In this document: positions 52,025 to 60,494 of the stretch, in pieces | Layout: every line of letters starts with the position of its first letter | Position numbering within the stretch: position 1 is the stretch's first letter | Source: Acidiferrum sp963764675 | GTDB lineage: Bacteria; Acidobacteriota; Terriglobia; Acidiferrales; UBA7541 | Length of the DNA: 64,000 nt | Direction: 5' to 3' | NCBI GenBank assembly: GCA_963764675.1 | Contig: CAVXTQ010000008.1 | Coordinates: 310,001-374,000, forward strand | Notes under the pieces: generated by a model | The model's database searches: none | What the model saw: only the letters and a program-made list of their open reading frames with translations | Told to the model about the DNA's origin: nothing | Position numbers and translations under genes: made by a program

Positions 52025-52741
52025 CTAGCCACCGCTCTTTCGGGATTGAGCGGCAACACGCGACGTTAGCAAGGGCTCGACGGCGGCGAGAACGTCCGTC
52101 GCAATCGCTTCCGGGGTGCGCATGGCGTGGCGCGAAGAATCGAAACACTCGACGGTGACCCAGGAAGCGCGGCGCGAAAGAAGATCGTACATCTGCGCGG
52201 CATCTTGGAGGTGGCGCAGGCTGGCCTCCAGAATGTCTTGCTTCGCGCTGGTGTAGCTGCGCGCGGATTTTTTGGCGACGAGCGCCTGAGCTTCGGCGGG
52301 CGGAAGACGCAAGTAGAGGACGAGGTTCTCGTGGGGAAGGTCGTAGATGTCGTATTCGAGGCGCTCGATCCATGCGACGAAGCCGGGGCGTTGATCGGGA
52401 GGAACACGGGCCGTCTGGTGGGCGAGGTTCGAGGCGATGTAACGGTCAGCGAGGACGATTTTGCCGTCTTCCAGAGCGGCGGTGAGGCGCGGTTTGGCCT
52501 CGAAGCGGTCTCCGGCATAAAGCAACGCGGTGAAGTGCGGGTCGACAGTTTCGAGGTCACCGAGGTCACCGTTGAGGAATCGGCCGACCATCTTGCCGAA
52601 CCAGGAGTCGTATTGGGGGAAACCGGTGGAATAAATCCGATGGCCGCGCGCGGTGAGAGCCTTTTCCAGCAGTTCGAGTTGTGTGCGCTTGCCGCTGCCG
52701 TCGATGCCCTCGATGGCGATGAGTTTTCCTTGGGATGTCAT
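52025..52741 (-). CDS. tmk: Thymidylate kinase
   Basis: Tmk phosphorylates dTMP to dTDP. The 238-aa protein has the P-loop IEGIDGSGKRTQ (residues 9-20), DRYIASNLAHQ (the DRY motif) and a LID region. Thr-Gln replaces the usual Lys-Thr/Ser-Thr after the P-loop (GKRTQ), a small deviation seen in some phyla. It is cotranscribed with holB and diverges from yggS across 63-78 bp. Confidence 0.9.
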   Translation of the reverse strand: MTSQGKLIAIEGIDGSGKRTQLELLEKALTARGHRIYSTGFPQYDSWFGKMVGRFLNGDLGDLETVDPHFTALLYAGDRFEAKPRLTAALEDGKIVLADRYIASNLAHQTARVPPDQRPGFVAWIERLEYDIYDLPHENLVLYLRLPPAEAQALVAKKSARSYTSAKQDILEASLRHLQDAAQMYDLLSRRASWVTVECFDSSRHAMRTPEAIATDVLAAVEPLLTSRVAAQSRKSGG

Positions 52742-52819
52742 TACGTGTAAGAGCCAGTTTAACCGTAGACGTGCGGTGCCGCAACGGCGCGCGTGTTATC
52801 GTGAGTGAAGCGAGGTTCG

Positions 52820-53527
52820 GTGGCAAGCGTGAGTCTGGTACGAGAAAACTTCCTTAAGGTGCAAGAGCGCATTGCCGTGGCTGCGCGAAAGGCTGGACGG
52901 CGGAGCGAAGAGGTCACGTTGATCGGGGTGTCGAAGACGCATCCGGCGGAGATGATTCGCGCGGCGTTCGAAGCGGGAATACGGCACTTTGGCGAGAACC
53001 GCGTGCAGGAGTGGGAAGGCAAGCGCGGCGGCGTACACGATCTTGCGGCGACGTGGCATCTAGTCGGGCACTTACAGAGCAACAAGGCAGCACGCGCGGC
53101 TGGGATGTTTCATTGCGTGGATTCCGTGGATGATTTTGCGTTGGCACAGAGGCTGGATAAGGCGCGGCATGATCTCGGCACCGCGGAACGCATGCGGGTG
53201 CTGATTGAAGTGCGTGTGGCAGCGGAAGAAACCAAAAGCGGGGTGAGCCCGGCGGAACTTGCGTCGCTGGCGGAAAAGGTGACGATGCTTCCGCGGTTGG
53301 AGTTGGCGGGGCTGATGTGCATACCGCCATTTGTAGAGAATCCGCAACAGGCGCGACCCTATTTTCGGCGCTTGCGGCAATTGCGGGATGAACTAGCGAA
53401 GCAAGTGGGGCGCGAGCTGCGGGTCCTATCGATGGGAATGTCTCACGATTTTGAGGTGGCAATCGAAGAAGGTGCCACGGAAGTCCGGGTGGGGACAGCG
53501 CTTTTCGGAACCCGCGACGTGAAATAA
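52820..53527 (+). CDS. YggS-family PLP homeostasis protein
   Basis: This 235-aa PLP-binding TIM barrel of the YggS/PROSC family controls free pyridoxal phosphate. LIGVSKTHP carries the PLP lysine, followed by HFGENRVQEWEGK, WHLVGHLQSNKA, LSMGMSHDFEVAIEEGATEVRVGTALFG. GTG 52820 follows GAGG; GTG 52805 is an alternative giving five more residues. It is followed closely by the yggU gene, a common pairing. Confidence 0.94.
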   Translation: MASVSLVRENFLKVQERIAVAARKAGRRSEEVTLIGVSKTHPAEMIRAAFEAGIRHFGENRVQEWEGKRGGVHDLAATWHLVGHLQSNKAARAAGMFHCVDSVDDFALAQRLDKARHDLGTAERMRVLIEVRVAAEETKSGVSPAELASLAEKVTMLPRLELAGLMCIPPFVENPQQARPYFRRLRQLRDELAKQVGRELRVLSMGMSHDFEVAIEEGATEVRVGTALFGTRDVK

Positions 53528-53544
53528 CTTGCGCTAGAGGGCAG

Positions 53545-53838
53545 ATGCTCGATTTTCAGGAACGCGACCAATGCGTGATTTTGCTGGTGCGGGTGCAGCC
53601 GCGCGCCAGAAAGGATGAAATTGCTGGAGTGATGGATGGCGCATTGAAAGTGCGTTTGCAGGCGCCTGCGTTGGAAGACCGCGCGAACGAGGCGCTCTGC
53701 GAATACTTGGCGCAGCTTTTGAAAAGGCCGAAGTCGGCTGTTAGAATCCTCAGCGGCGTCCGGAGCCGCATTAAACGCGTTGAAATTCGCGGCGTCACGG
53801 GGCAAGAGATTCGCGGGTTGTTGACGCAAGAGGCGTAG
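53545..53838 (+). CDS. YggU/DUF167 family protein
   Basis: This 97-aa protein has the DUF167 pattern VRVQPRARKDEIAGVMDGALKVRLQAPALEDRANEALCEYLAQLL followed by RILSGVRSRIKRVEI. The function is unknown; it usually neighbours yggS, as here (17 bp). It is soluble. Confidence 0.92.
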   Translation: MLDFQERDQCVILLVRVQPRARKDEIAGVMDGALKVRLQAPALEDRANEALCEYLAQLLKRPKSAVRILSGVRSRIKRVEIRGVTGQEIRGLLTQEA

Positions 53839-53882
53839 CAAGCGGTTGCGCTGGTTGGCGAATCGGGAAGGTCATCGACCAC

Positions 53883-54359
53883 ATGGGCATCGATATCCAG
53901 GAGATGCAGAAGGATTTGCGGGCCGCGAAGCTCGACGGCTGGCTTTTCTACGATTTTCGGGGGCGCGACCCTATCGCACAGGGAATTCTGAAACTGCCGG
54001 CGGGCATGCGCACGCGGCGGTGGTTCTATTTCGTTCCTGCAAAGGGTACGCCGAAAAAGCTGGTCCACCGGATCGAGACGGAGTCACTGGCCGCGGTTCC
54101 TGGAGAGACGTTGTATTACGCGGGGCAGGACGAGCTGCGGAAGAATCTTGCGAAGACGCTTGGGCGAGCCAGGAATGTGGCGATGCAGTATTCGCCGAAG
54201 AACCAGATTCCCTATGTGGCGATGGTGGACGCCGGCACGGTGGAACTGGTGCGCAGCGTGGGCGTGAAAGTGTTGAGCTCGGCAGACCTGGTGCAGAAAT
54301 ATGAAGCGTGCTGGAGCGCCGGAGCAGCTTGCAATCGCACCTCGACGCCGGAGTGGTGA
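53883..54359 (+). pseudogene. M24 peptidase, N-terminal part (frameshifted)
   Basis: The 158-aa frame encodes the creatinase-like N-domain of an Xaa-Pro aminopeptidase (LRAAKLDGWLFYDFRGRDPIA, RRWFYFVPAKG). The homologous reading leaves this frame around 54315-54332, after KYEACWSA, and resumes two frames away in the next entry. The last 11 residues are shadow sequence. ATG 53883 is close after the yggU gene. The gene as read cannot make full-length enzyme without frameshifting. Confidence 0.75.
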
Positions 54360-55063
54360 TCGATCGAGTGATCGGTGACGCGTTTCAACTCGCAGCGAAG
54401 AATGTTCGTGAGAAGAAAACGTTCACGGAATACGATCTCCAGCAGTGGATTCTAGGAGAGTTTGCGGCGGCGGGAATCGTGAGAGAAGAAGGGCCAGATG
54501 TCGCGGTTAATGCGAACGCGAGCGATCCGCACTACGGGCCCGCGGCTGGAAAGTCCTCGCCGATTCGCGAAGGAGATTTGCTGCTGCTGGATGTGTGGGG
54601 CAAAACGAAAATGCCAGGAAGCGTCTACTACGACGTGACCTGGATGGGCTACCTGGGTGCGAAAGTTCCGGACAAGTATGCGAAGGTTTTCGGGATCCTG
54701 CGTGAGGCGCGCGACAAGGCAGTGGAAATGATTCGCTCGCACGTCGCCGCCGGGACGCCGCTGCAAGGATGGCAGGTGGACAAGGCGGCGCGGACGGTGA
54801 TCGAGAAAGCCGGCTACGGGAAATATTTCTTTCATCGGCTAGGGCACAGCATCGGAGAACGAGTGCACGGCAACGGCGCCAACATGGATGGCCTGGAGAC
54901 GCGAGACGTGCGGCACCTGATCGCAGGGACATGCACTTCGATCGAGCCGGGGATTTATGTGAAAGAATTTGGGATGCGGACCGAGGTGAACGTGTACGTG
55001 GGGGAGCGCGAAGCGCGGGTGACCGGAGCAGTGCAAAAGGAAGTCTTGGCGCTCTTGGCCTAG
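54308..55063 (+). pseudogene. M24 peptidase, catalytic part (frameshifted)
   Basis: This frame holds the complete pita-bread catalytic domain. Metal ligands are two Asp in LLLLDVWG and YYDVTWMG, His in FFHRLGHSIGERVHGNG, and Glu in SIEPGIYV and RTEVNVYV. The join with the N-part lies at GCCGGAGCAGCTTGCAATCG (54318-54337). The residues EQL and QSHLDAG, expected by family pattern, fall in two further frames, so more than one indel may be involved. The GTG at 54308 is unlikely to be a true start. All ligands are intact, so the lesion is recent or an assembly error. Confidence 0.78.
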
Positions 55064-55097
55064 GCCAAGCACAGCGGACGCGCAGACGGGATTACGG

Positions 55098-55514
55098 ATG
55101 ACAGAGGAAACGCAAACGGTAGCAACTCCGCGTGGGGACTCACGGCGCGAAACCGTGGCAATCGGAATCGGCGTGGCTGCGTGGATTCTGCCAGGGCTAG
55201 GACACGCGTTACAAAAGATGTGGGGACGAGCGCTGGCATGCTTCCTCACGGTCGCAGCCTTGGTGGTCATCGGCGCGGGGATGCGCGGAAATTTGTTCAC
55301 CTCGGATGGCGGAGACGCTTTTGCGTCGCTCGGCTACCTCGCGGACTTAGGCACCGGAAGTTTTTATCTGGTGGCGAAATCGCTGGAGACGAAGGGGCCG
55401 GATGTTTCGCGCGCAGACGGCGACTACGGAACGCGATTCCTGGCGGCTGCCGGCGTGCTGAATCTACTGGCGGCCTTGCATGCCTATGAAGCGGCGCGCG
55501 GGCGGAAGGCCTGA
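55098..55514 (+). CDS. Membrane protein of unknown function (138 aa)
   Basis: Three hydrophobic segments are visible: IGVAAWILPGLGHALQ, ALACFLTVAALVVIGAGM and FLAAAGVLNLLAALHAYEAA. The GLGHALQKMWGRA turn and the loop with GYLADLGTGSFYLVAK resemble an uncharacterised family of small acidobacterial membrane proteins. The start has GGATG spacing only. It overlaps nothing and precedes the next small membrane gene by 8 bp. Confidence 0.75.
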   Translation: MTEETQTVATPRGDSRRETVAIGIGVAAWILPGLGHALQKMWGRALACFLTVAALVVIGAGMRGNLFTSDGGDAFASLGYLADLGTGSFYLVAKSLETKGPDVSRADGDYGTRFLAAAGVLNLLAALHAYEAARGRKA

Positions 55515-55522
55515 GCGCGGCG

Positions 55523-55705
55523 ATGTCTCTCCATTTGAGCCATTTTCAAGCGATGCTGCTGTTTGCGCTAGCGATCTCGGTGGCGTTTGGTTTTTTGAGC
55601 CGCAGACCCCCGCTGGAGCGCGTGAAATACATCATCTGGTCGCTGTTCTTATTCCTGCTGATAGGCGTCGGCATCGGCTGGGCGATGTATCCGTTTTCCC
55701 GGTGA
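55523..55705 (+). CDS. Small membrane protein (60 aa)
   Basis: Two helices (LLFALAISVAFGFL and YIIWSLFLFLLIGVGIGWAMY) flank a basic SRRPPLERVK loop. It lies 8 bp after the previous membrane gene, so the two are probably one transcript. I do not recognise the family. It ends 63 bp before the tRNA. Confidence 0.7.
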   Translation: MSLHLSHFQAMLLFALAISVAFGFLSRRPPLERVKYIIWSLFLFLLIGVGIGWAMYPFSR

Positions 55706-55768
55706 AAGAACAGATGCTGCGCGGGTGAATTGACAGAAATTTTCCGCGGATGCTAAGGTTGTTTGTAA

Positions 55769-55843
55769 GCCGAGGTAGCTCAGTGGTAGAGCAGCCGATT
55801 CGTAATCGGCAGGTCGCGAGTTCAACTCTCGCTCTCGGCTCCA
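55769..55843 (+). tRNA. tRNA-Thr (CGT)
   Basis: It folds as a full cloverleaf: acceptor GCCGAGG / TCTCGGC (one G-U), D arm GCTC/GAGC, anticodon arm GCCGA-TTCGTAA-TCGGC with anticodon CGT, and T arm GCGAG-TTCAACT-CTCGC. CCA is encoded at 55841-55843. Confidence 0.95.
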
Positions 55844-55936
55844 GTTTAACCATCGACACGCCCCGCCATTTGAACGAGGCAGTCCATTTCCTGGTTCGCT
55901 TTCTTCCGCGCTATACTTCCGCCGGGTCCTATCCAA

Positions 55937-56977
55937 ATGTGCGCCATGAGGATTACGGAAGTTGCGAAGCAGGCGAGAGTCTCGACGGCTACCGTCTCGC
56001 GGACGATTAATCGCACGGGTACGGTGCGTCCCGACACGGCCGAAAGAGTGTGGCGCGTCGTTCGCAAGCTCGGGTATCACCCGGACACCAACGCGCGCGC
56101 CTTGGTTTCCGGACGCACGCACCTGCTAGGGCTGATCATCTCCGATATCGCCAACCCCTTTTTCCCCGAGCTAGTGAAGAGTTTTGAGGAGATCGCGCTC
56201 CGCAACGGCTTTGAAGTTCTGGTGGCCAACACGAGCTATGACACCGACCGCATGTCGCATAGCGTCCGCCGGATGCTCGAGCGCAAGGTGGACGGCGTGG
56301 CGGTCATCACGTCGGAAATGAAGCCAGAGTTGATCGCGCAGATGGAAGAGCGGAGTCTGCCGATGGTCTTCCTCGATACCGGCAAAATTCGGGACCGCAT
56401 CAGCAACATCAAAGTTCACTACGCCACAGGAATCCGCGAAGCCGTCGAGCATTTGTTTCATTTGAAGCACGAACGCATCGCGTTTATCAGCGGTCCGCTT
56501 CACCTGCGATCGGCGATGACCCGGCGCTCCGCGTTTCTCAAGTGGCTCGGGCACTACGAGCTGCTCCGAGATGAACAGCTCATCGAGACCGGCAATCACA
56601 AAATTGATGGCGGAGAGTCCGCAATGGTGCGCCTTCTCTCTCTTTCTCAGAGGCCGACCGCAGTTCTCGCTTCCAACGATCTCACGGCCATCGGCGCGCT
56701 ACGCGCAATCTACAATGCCAAGCTGCTCGTTCCCGACGACATCTCCGTCATCGGGTTTGACGACATCGACTTTAGCCAATACACGCAGCCTCCGCTTACC
56801 ACGATCCGGCTTTCTCGGAGCAAACTTGCGGAGAAGGCGTTCGACGCCTTGATCACGGTGATTTCCGGCGGGTCCAAAAAGGGACGAGAATATGACGTCG
56901 AGACGCACCTTATCGTGCGCAGCTCGACCGGGCACAATCGTGAACACCGTGCCGCGCTGGTCCCGGGCGCTGTGTGA
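55937..56977 (+). CDS. LacI-family transcriptional regulator
   Basis: This 346-aa repressor has an N-terminal helix-turn-helix (ITEVAKQARVSTATVSRTIN) and hinge (LGYHPDTNARAL), then a periplasmic-binding-protein-like sensor domain (LGLIISDIANPFFPELVKSFE, ASNDLTAIGALRAI, VIGFDDIDFSQYTQPPLTTIR). ATG 55937 or ATG 55946 is the start; no Shine-Dalgarno is evident. The adjacent transporter and tartrate dehydrogenase suggest it controls a hydroxy-acid catabolic set. No obvious operator was found by eye. Confidence 0.93.
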   Translation: MCAMRITEVAKQARVSTATVSRTINRTGTVRPDTAERVWRVVRKLGYHPDTNARALVSGRTHLLGLIISDIANPFFPELVKSFEEIALRNGFEVLVANTSYDTDRMSHSVRRMLERKVDGVAVITSEMKPELIAQMEERSLPMVFLDTGKIRDRISNIKVHYATGIREAVEHLFHLKHERIAFISGPLHLRSAMTRRSAFLKWLGHYELLRDEQLIETGNHKIDGGESAMVRLLSLSQRPTAVLASNDLTAIGALRAIYNAKLLVPDDISVIGFDDIDFSQYTQPPLTTIRLSRSKLAEKAFDALITVISGGSKKGREYDVETHLIVRSSTGHNREHRAALVPGAV

Positions 56978-57042
56978 AATGCTCACCGTTGCATCGCATG
57001 GGCCGGCGGTAAAACACAAGGGAGCTCGATAGATTCGACCGC

Positions 57043-58323
57043 ATGGGCGCCAACGAAACCTCCTCGCGTTGGATTCGCATCATTCCTGTTGCCTTCGTGA
57101 TGTACACGATCGCGTTCATCGACCGCACCAACATTTCGCTGGCTCTGCCGCGCATCAGCCACGATTTGCATCTCGATCCGCAGCAAGCGGGCACGGCCGC
57201 GGGGATCTTTTACTGGGGTTATCTGGCGCTGCAGATTCCCGGCGGCCATTTGGCAAAGTGGTGGAGCCCCAAGAAATTCATCAGCGTCCTGCTGGTAGTG
57301 TGGGCGATCTGCGCCGTGGGCTGCGGCTTCGCGCGCACCTATCACGAGCTTCTGGTTCTGCGACTGCTTCTAGGCGTTGCAGAAAGCGGCGTTTTTCCAG
57401 CCACTCTGATCTTGCTGTCGCACTGGTTTTCTCGCGCGGAGCGCGCGCGCGCCAACGCGTTTTGGTTTCTCTGCTTGCCGGGAGCGGTGATTCTGTCTGC
57501 GCCGTTTTCCGGCTGGATGCTGGACCACTGGGGCTGGCGCACCATGCTTATCGCCGAAGGCGCTTTGCCATTCGCGTGGCTGGCTGTGTGGCTTGCCTTC
57601 ATTCAGGACCACCCCGAGCAAGCGAAGTGGCTACCGCCGAGCGAGCGTGACGCCCTCGTCTCCACCTTGCGCCGAGAAGCTAGTGACCTCGAGGGCGGCG
57701 CGGCGGTGCCGTACTTGCGCGCTCTCGTTCGCCCGCAAGTGTTCGTTCTGTCGGCCGTTTATTTTTGTTTCGTCAGCGGCCAAATGGGGCTGCTGTTCTG
57801 GCTGCCCAGCGCCATGGGAAAGTTCACGGGGCTAAGCAGTCTCTCGACCGGGATTCTTTACACGCTTCCTTTTATTGTGGGCGCGGCGTCGCTCGTGGTG
57901 GTCGGGCGTCACTCCGACAAAATGCACGAACGCCGTTATCATGGCGCTGCGGCCATGCTGTTCGGAGGTTGCTGCATTCTTCTCGCGGTCGCAATGATTC
58001 CGTATTCTCAGTGGATGGCTTTTGCGCTGATTACGCTGAGTGGCGTCGGCGCCTACGGTCCGATGGGTCCCTTCTGGGCCATACCCACGGAAACCTTACC
58101 TGCAAAAATTGTTGGGTCGGTGATGGGCTTCGTGAACGCGCTCGGCAACTTGGGCGCCTACTTTGCTCCCTTGATCGTCGGTTATCTCAACAAGAGGACG
58201 GGAAACTTTCTGTCTGGCTTTACATATTTGGGCGCGATCACCGTGGCGGCCGCGGCGCTCTCTTTGCTGCTGAGTCCGGCTCCGGCCCGCCCGATCGTCC
58301 AAACTCTAGCGGAACAGGAATAG
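57043..58323 (+). CDS. MFS transporter, ACS family (tartrate/hydroxy-acid type)
   Basis: This 426-aa transporter has 12 helices. The start RIIPVAFVMYTIAFIDRTNISLALP and the GVAESGVFPATLILLSHWF signature place it in the anion:cation symporter family (tartrate, galactonate and similar). It lies between a LacI regulator and a tartrate/D-malate dehydrogenase gene (17 bp), supporting uptake of tartrate or D-malate. The mid-loop between helices 6 and 7 is charged, as usual. Confidence 0.9.
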   Translation: MGANETSSRWIRIIPVAFVMYTIAFIDRTNISLALPRISHDLHLDPQQAGTAAGIFYWGYLALQIPGGHLAKWWSPKKFISVLLVVWAICAVGCGFARTYHELLVLRLLLGVAESGVFPATLILLSHWFSRAERARANAFWFLCLPGAVILSAPFSGWMLDHWGWRTMLIAEGALPFAWLAVWLAFIQDHPEQAKWLPPSERDALVSTLRREASDLEGGAAVPYLRALVRPQVFVLSAVYFCFVSGQMGLLFWLPSAMGKFTGLSSLSTGILYTLPFIVGAASLVVVGRHSDKMHERRYHGAAAMLFGGCCILLAVAMIPYSQWMAFALITLSGVGAYGPMGPFWAIPTETLPAKIVGSVMGFVNALGNLGAYFAPLIVGYLNKRTGNFLSGFTYLGAITVAAAALSLLLSPAPARPIVQTLAEQE

Positions 58324-58340
58324 GCGGCCGGACGACATAG

Positions 58341-59408
58341 ATGAAAACGTTCAACATTGCGGTGATCCCAGGGGACGGAATCGGCAAAGAAGTCGTGCCC
58401 GAAGGCCTTCGCGTCCTCGAAGCTGCCGGCAAGAGGTTTGGATTTCAGTTTGCCTGGCGCTCTTTTGACTGGAGCTGCGAAACTTACGTCGCCACTGGTC
58501 GCATGATGCCTGAAGACGGCATCCAGCAACTCCGCCCATTCGACGCCATTTTCCTCGGTGCCGTGGGGCATCCAAACGTGCCCGATCACATCTCGCTGTG
58601 GGGACTATTGATTCCCATTCGCCGCAGTTTTCGCCAGTACGTCAATTTGCGCCCCGTGCGCCTCTTGGAAGGCATCGAAACGCCGCTCAAACATTGGAAG
58701 CCGGGCGAAATCGATTTTCAAATCGTGCGCGAAAACAATGAGGGCGAATATTCCAACATCGGCGGGCGTCTTTACGAGGGCACCGAAGACGAAATGGCAG
58801 TCCAACAGACCATCTTCACGCGCCGCGGCGTCATGCGCGTCTTACGCTATGCCTTTGAGCTTGCGCGCAAGAGCAAAAAGCATCTGACATCGGCCACAAA
58901 ATCCAACGGCATCATCTACACCATGCCGTTCTGGGACGAATGCTTCCGCGAAATGGCCGCCGAGTACCCCGATGTTCGCACCGACCAATATCACATCGAC
59001 ATTTTGACCGCGCACTTTGTACGGCATCCCGATTGGTTCGATGTGGTCGTCGGCTCGAACTTGTTTGGCGACATTCTCTCGGATCTAGGTCCCGCCGTCG
59101 TGGGATCGATCGGCATCGCGCCATCGGCCAACCTCAATCCCGAGAAGGAATTTCCGTCGATGTTCGAGCCGGTGCACGGTTCGGCGCCCGACATTGCAGG
59201 GAAGGGAATCGCGAACCCCATCGGCCAGATCTGGTCCGGCGCGATGATGTTGCGGCACCTCGGCGCTTCGGACGCCGCCGCCGCAGTCGACAGCGCGATC
59301 GCGCAGGTTCTCGCGAAATCCCAGGTTCGCACGCCCGACATTGGTGGCAGCGCGAGCACCAGGGACCTCGGCGAAGCCATCGCAGCTGCCGTTAGCCGCG
59401 CGAAGTAA
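58341..59408 (+). CDS. Tartrate dehydrogenase / D-malate dehydrogenase (decarboxylating)
   Basis: This 355-aa beta-decarboxylating dehydrogenase is of the TTC/DmlA branch. AVIPGDGIGKEV is at residues 7-18, VGHPNVPDHISLWGLLIPIRR marks this branch rather than LeuB, ENNEGEYSNIGGR and the YHIDILTAHFV / GSNLFGDILSDLGPAVVGSIG metal site follow, and EPVHGSAPDIAGKGIANP is the NAD loop. It oxidises tartrate or D-malate with NAD+ and Mn2+. It follows the transporter directly. Confidence 0.9.
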   Translation: MKTFNIAVIPGDGIGKEVVPEGLRVLEAAGKRFGFQFAWRSFDWSCETYVATGRMMPEDGIQQLRPFDAIFLGAVGHPNVPDHISLWGLLIPIRRSFRQYVNLRPVRLLEGIETPLKHWKPGEIDFQIVRENNEGEYSNIGGRLYEGTEDEMAVQQTIFTRRGVMRVLRYAFELARKSKKHLTSATKSNGIIYTMPFWDECFREMAAEYPDVRTDQYHIDILTAHFVRHPDWFDVVVGSNLFGDILSDLGPAVVGSIGIAPSANLNPEKEFPSMFEPVHGSAPDIAGKGIANPIGQIWSGAMMLRHLGASDAAAAVDSAIAQVLAKSQVRTPDIGGSASTRDLGEAIAAAVSRAK

Positions 59409-59451
59409 ACAAACTTCGCCAATCGCCTTCAATTCATCGTCGGGATTATTT

Positions 59452-60153
59452 TCAGGGAAGCGATAGAACGACTGTCTGGTTTTTCAACGCGTATTGCAGT
59501 TGCACCGCCGTGTTCTTCTTCATCTTGTCGGGCTTGGGGAAATACAGATACCCGGAAACTGGCGCCGAAGCCGAACCCTCGACCAGCCCGTGTTCCTCCA
59601 GCTCGATCTCGGCGTTGTCGCGGCTGCGATTGCTTGCGCCGGGCTGCGATCCGGCAGGAGCGCCCACAGCCACTCCCGCGCCCGCTTCCGTCGTGACGCC
59701 GTGCACTTTGGTAGGATTGCCGGTCACCGGATCGATGTAGGTCCCGGACTCGTAGCCCACTCCGACGTTGGTGGCCACGGCGACGTTCTTGTTTTGATCT
59801 CGCTCCGCTTTTTCTTGCAGCGTAGCGGCCACTGCGCGTGCGCTGAGAGGCCGCACAAGCGTGTCGGACCCTTCCGCCTTCATCGTCAAATCGTCTAGCG
59901 AAACGTCCAGCGGTTTGTCCTTCGAGGGATAAAAAGCCACCTCGAAGACCAGACAGCACTTGCTGACGTTGGCGGCAAAAGCCTTGTGAACCTGGTCGGA
60001 GGTGAGCAGCACCGCGCCTATGCCGACGCCATCTCTCTCGGCATGCGCGCGATACTCTTCCACGGAGGATTTGGGCACCGTGCCTCGGGGTCCCGCAGAG
60101 GCCACCGATGCTACGCCAATCACGACTGTAAAAGCCCAGAGCTTTCGGTTCAT
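59452..60153 (-). CDS. Secreted protein of unknown function (233 aa)
   Basis: The start has a strong Shine-Dalgarno (GGAGGA). Residues 1-20 are a signal peptide (VVIGVASVASA). The mature region has a Cys pair (KCCLVFEV), a central Gly/Thr-rich stretch (residues 125-175, VGVGYESGTYIDPVTGNP) and a final beta segment. The latter resembles surface or assembly proteins, but no family is recognised. Convergent with the tartrate gene. Confidence 0.7.
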   Translation of the reverse strand: MNRKLWAFTVVIGVASVASAGPRGTVPKSSVEEYRAHAERDGVGIGAVLLTSDQVHKAFAANVSKCCLVFEVAFYPSKDKPLDVSLDDLTMKAEGSDTLVRPLSARAVAATLQEKAERDQNKNVAVATNVGVGYESGTYIDPVTGNPTKVHGVTTEAGAGVAVGAPAGSQPGASNRSRDNAEIELEEHGLVEGSASAPVSGYLYFPKPDKMKKNTAVQLQYALKNQTVVLSLP

Positions 60154-60254
60154 GGCGTCCTCCTAACTTCCCCGATACTGCTCTCCTGGTTTGGACGAGT
60201 CAAGAGCCCGGCGCGTTACCAGCACCACATTTGCCTGCCCGTCCCGGAATCCTA

Positions 60255-60283
60255 TTGCGAAAGTGGCCCTCAGCATGTATGCT
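60255..60283 (+). promoter_or_regulatory. Promoter for leaderless Cys-rich ORF and sulfurtransferase
   Basis: TTGCGA (60255-60260) and TATGCT (60278-60283) are separated by 17 bp, each matching the sigma-70 consensus at four of six positions. The predicted start, seven bases after the -10, is the A of the ATG at 60290. That makes the short ORF leaderless. Confidence 0.55.
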
Positions 60284-60289
60284 TTTTTC

Positions 60290-60382
60290 ATGTTGTCTCA
60301 CGCGCAAAAGACTCTGCAGATGTGCGGCTGCTGTCTGTGTTGTCCGTGTGTGTCTTCTGGCGCGGGGAGGCAGGGCGACTAG
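60290..60382 (+). CDS. Leaderless polycysteine leader peptide (30 aa), putative attenuator ORF
   Basis: The ORF MLSHAQKTLQM-CGCCLCCPC-VSSG...D has six Cys codons within nine (codons 12-20). ATG 60290 coincides with the transcription start predicted from the promoter at 60255. No Shine-Dalgarno precedes it or the alternative ATGs (60275, 60320). The stop is 30 bases before an intrinsic terminator that stands in front of a sulfurtransferase gene. It probably works by ribosome position, not as a functional peptide. Coding is inferred; no homolog search was possible. Confidence 0.6.
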   Translation: MLSHAQKTLQMCGCCLCCPCVSSGAGRQGD

Positions 60383-60411
60383 AGATTCGAGTTTAGCCTA
60401 AGGCTTCAGAA

Positions 60412-60452
60412 CCCACCGCCAGAGATGATCCGGCAGGTGGGATTTTTATTTT
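60412..60452 (+). terminator. Attenuator terminator upstream of the sulfurtransferase
   Basis: CCCACC-GCC (60412-60420) pairs with GGC-A-GGTGGG (60432-60441), nine pairs with one bulge and an 11-base loop, then TTTTTATTTT. A competing antiterminator is possible: 60359-60367 (GGCGCGGGG) can pair with 60412-60420 at seven of nine positions. This segment lies inside the 3' part of the Cys-rich ORF. Confidence 0.7.
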
Positions 60453-60494
60453 GGACTGAGGATTCAACGCAAAAAACGAATAAGGAGATCGAGA

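Noticed and set aside
60383..60494. T-box riboswitch upstream of the sulfurtransferase
   Set aside because: No T-box sequence or specifier stem; a Cys-rich ORF with terminator explains the leader better.
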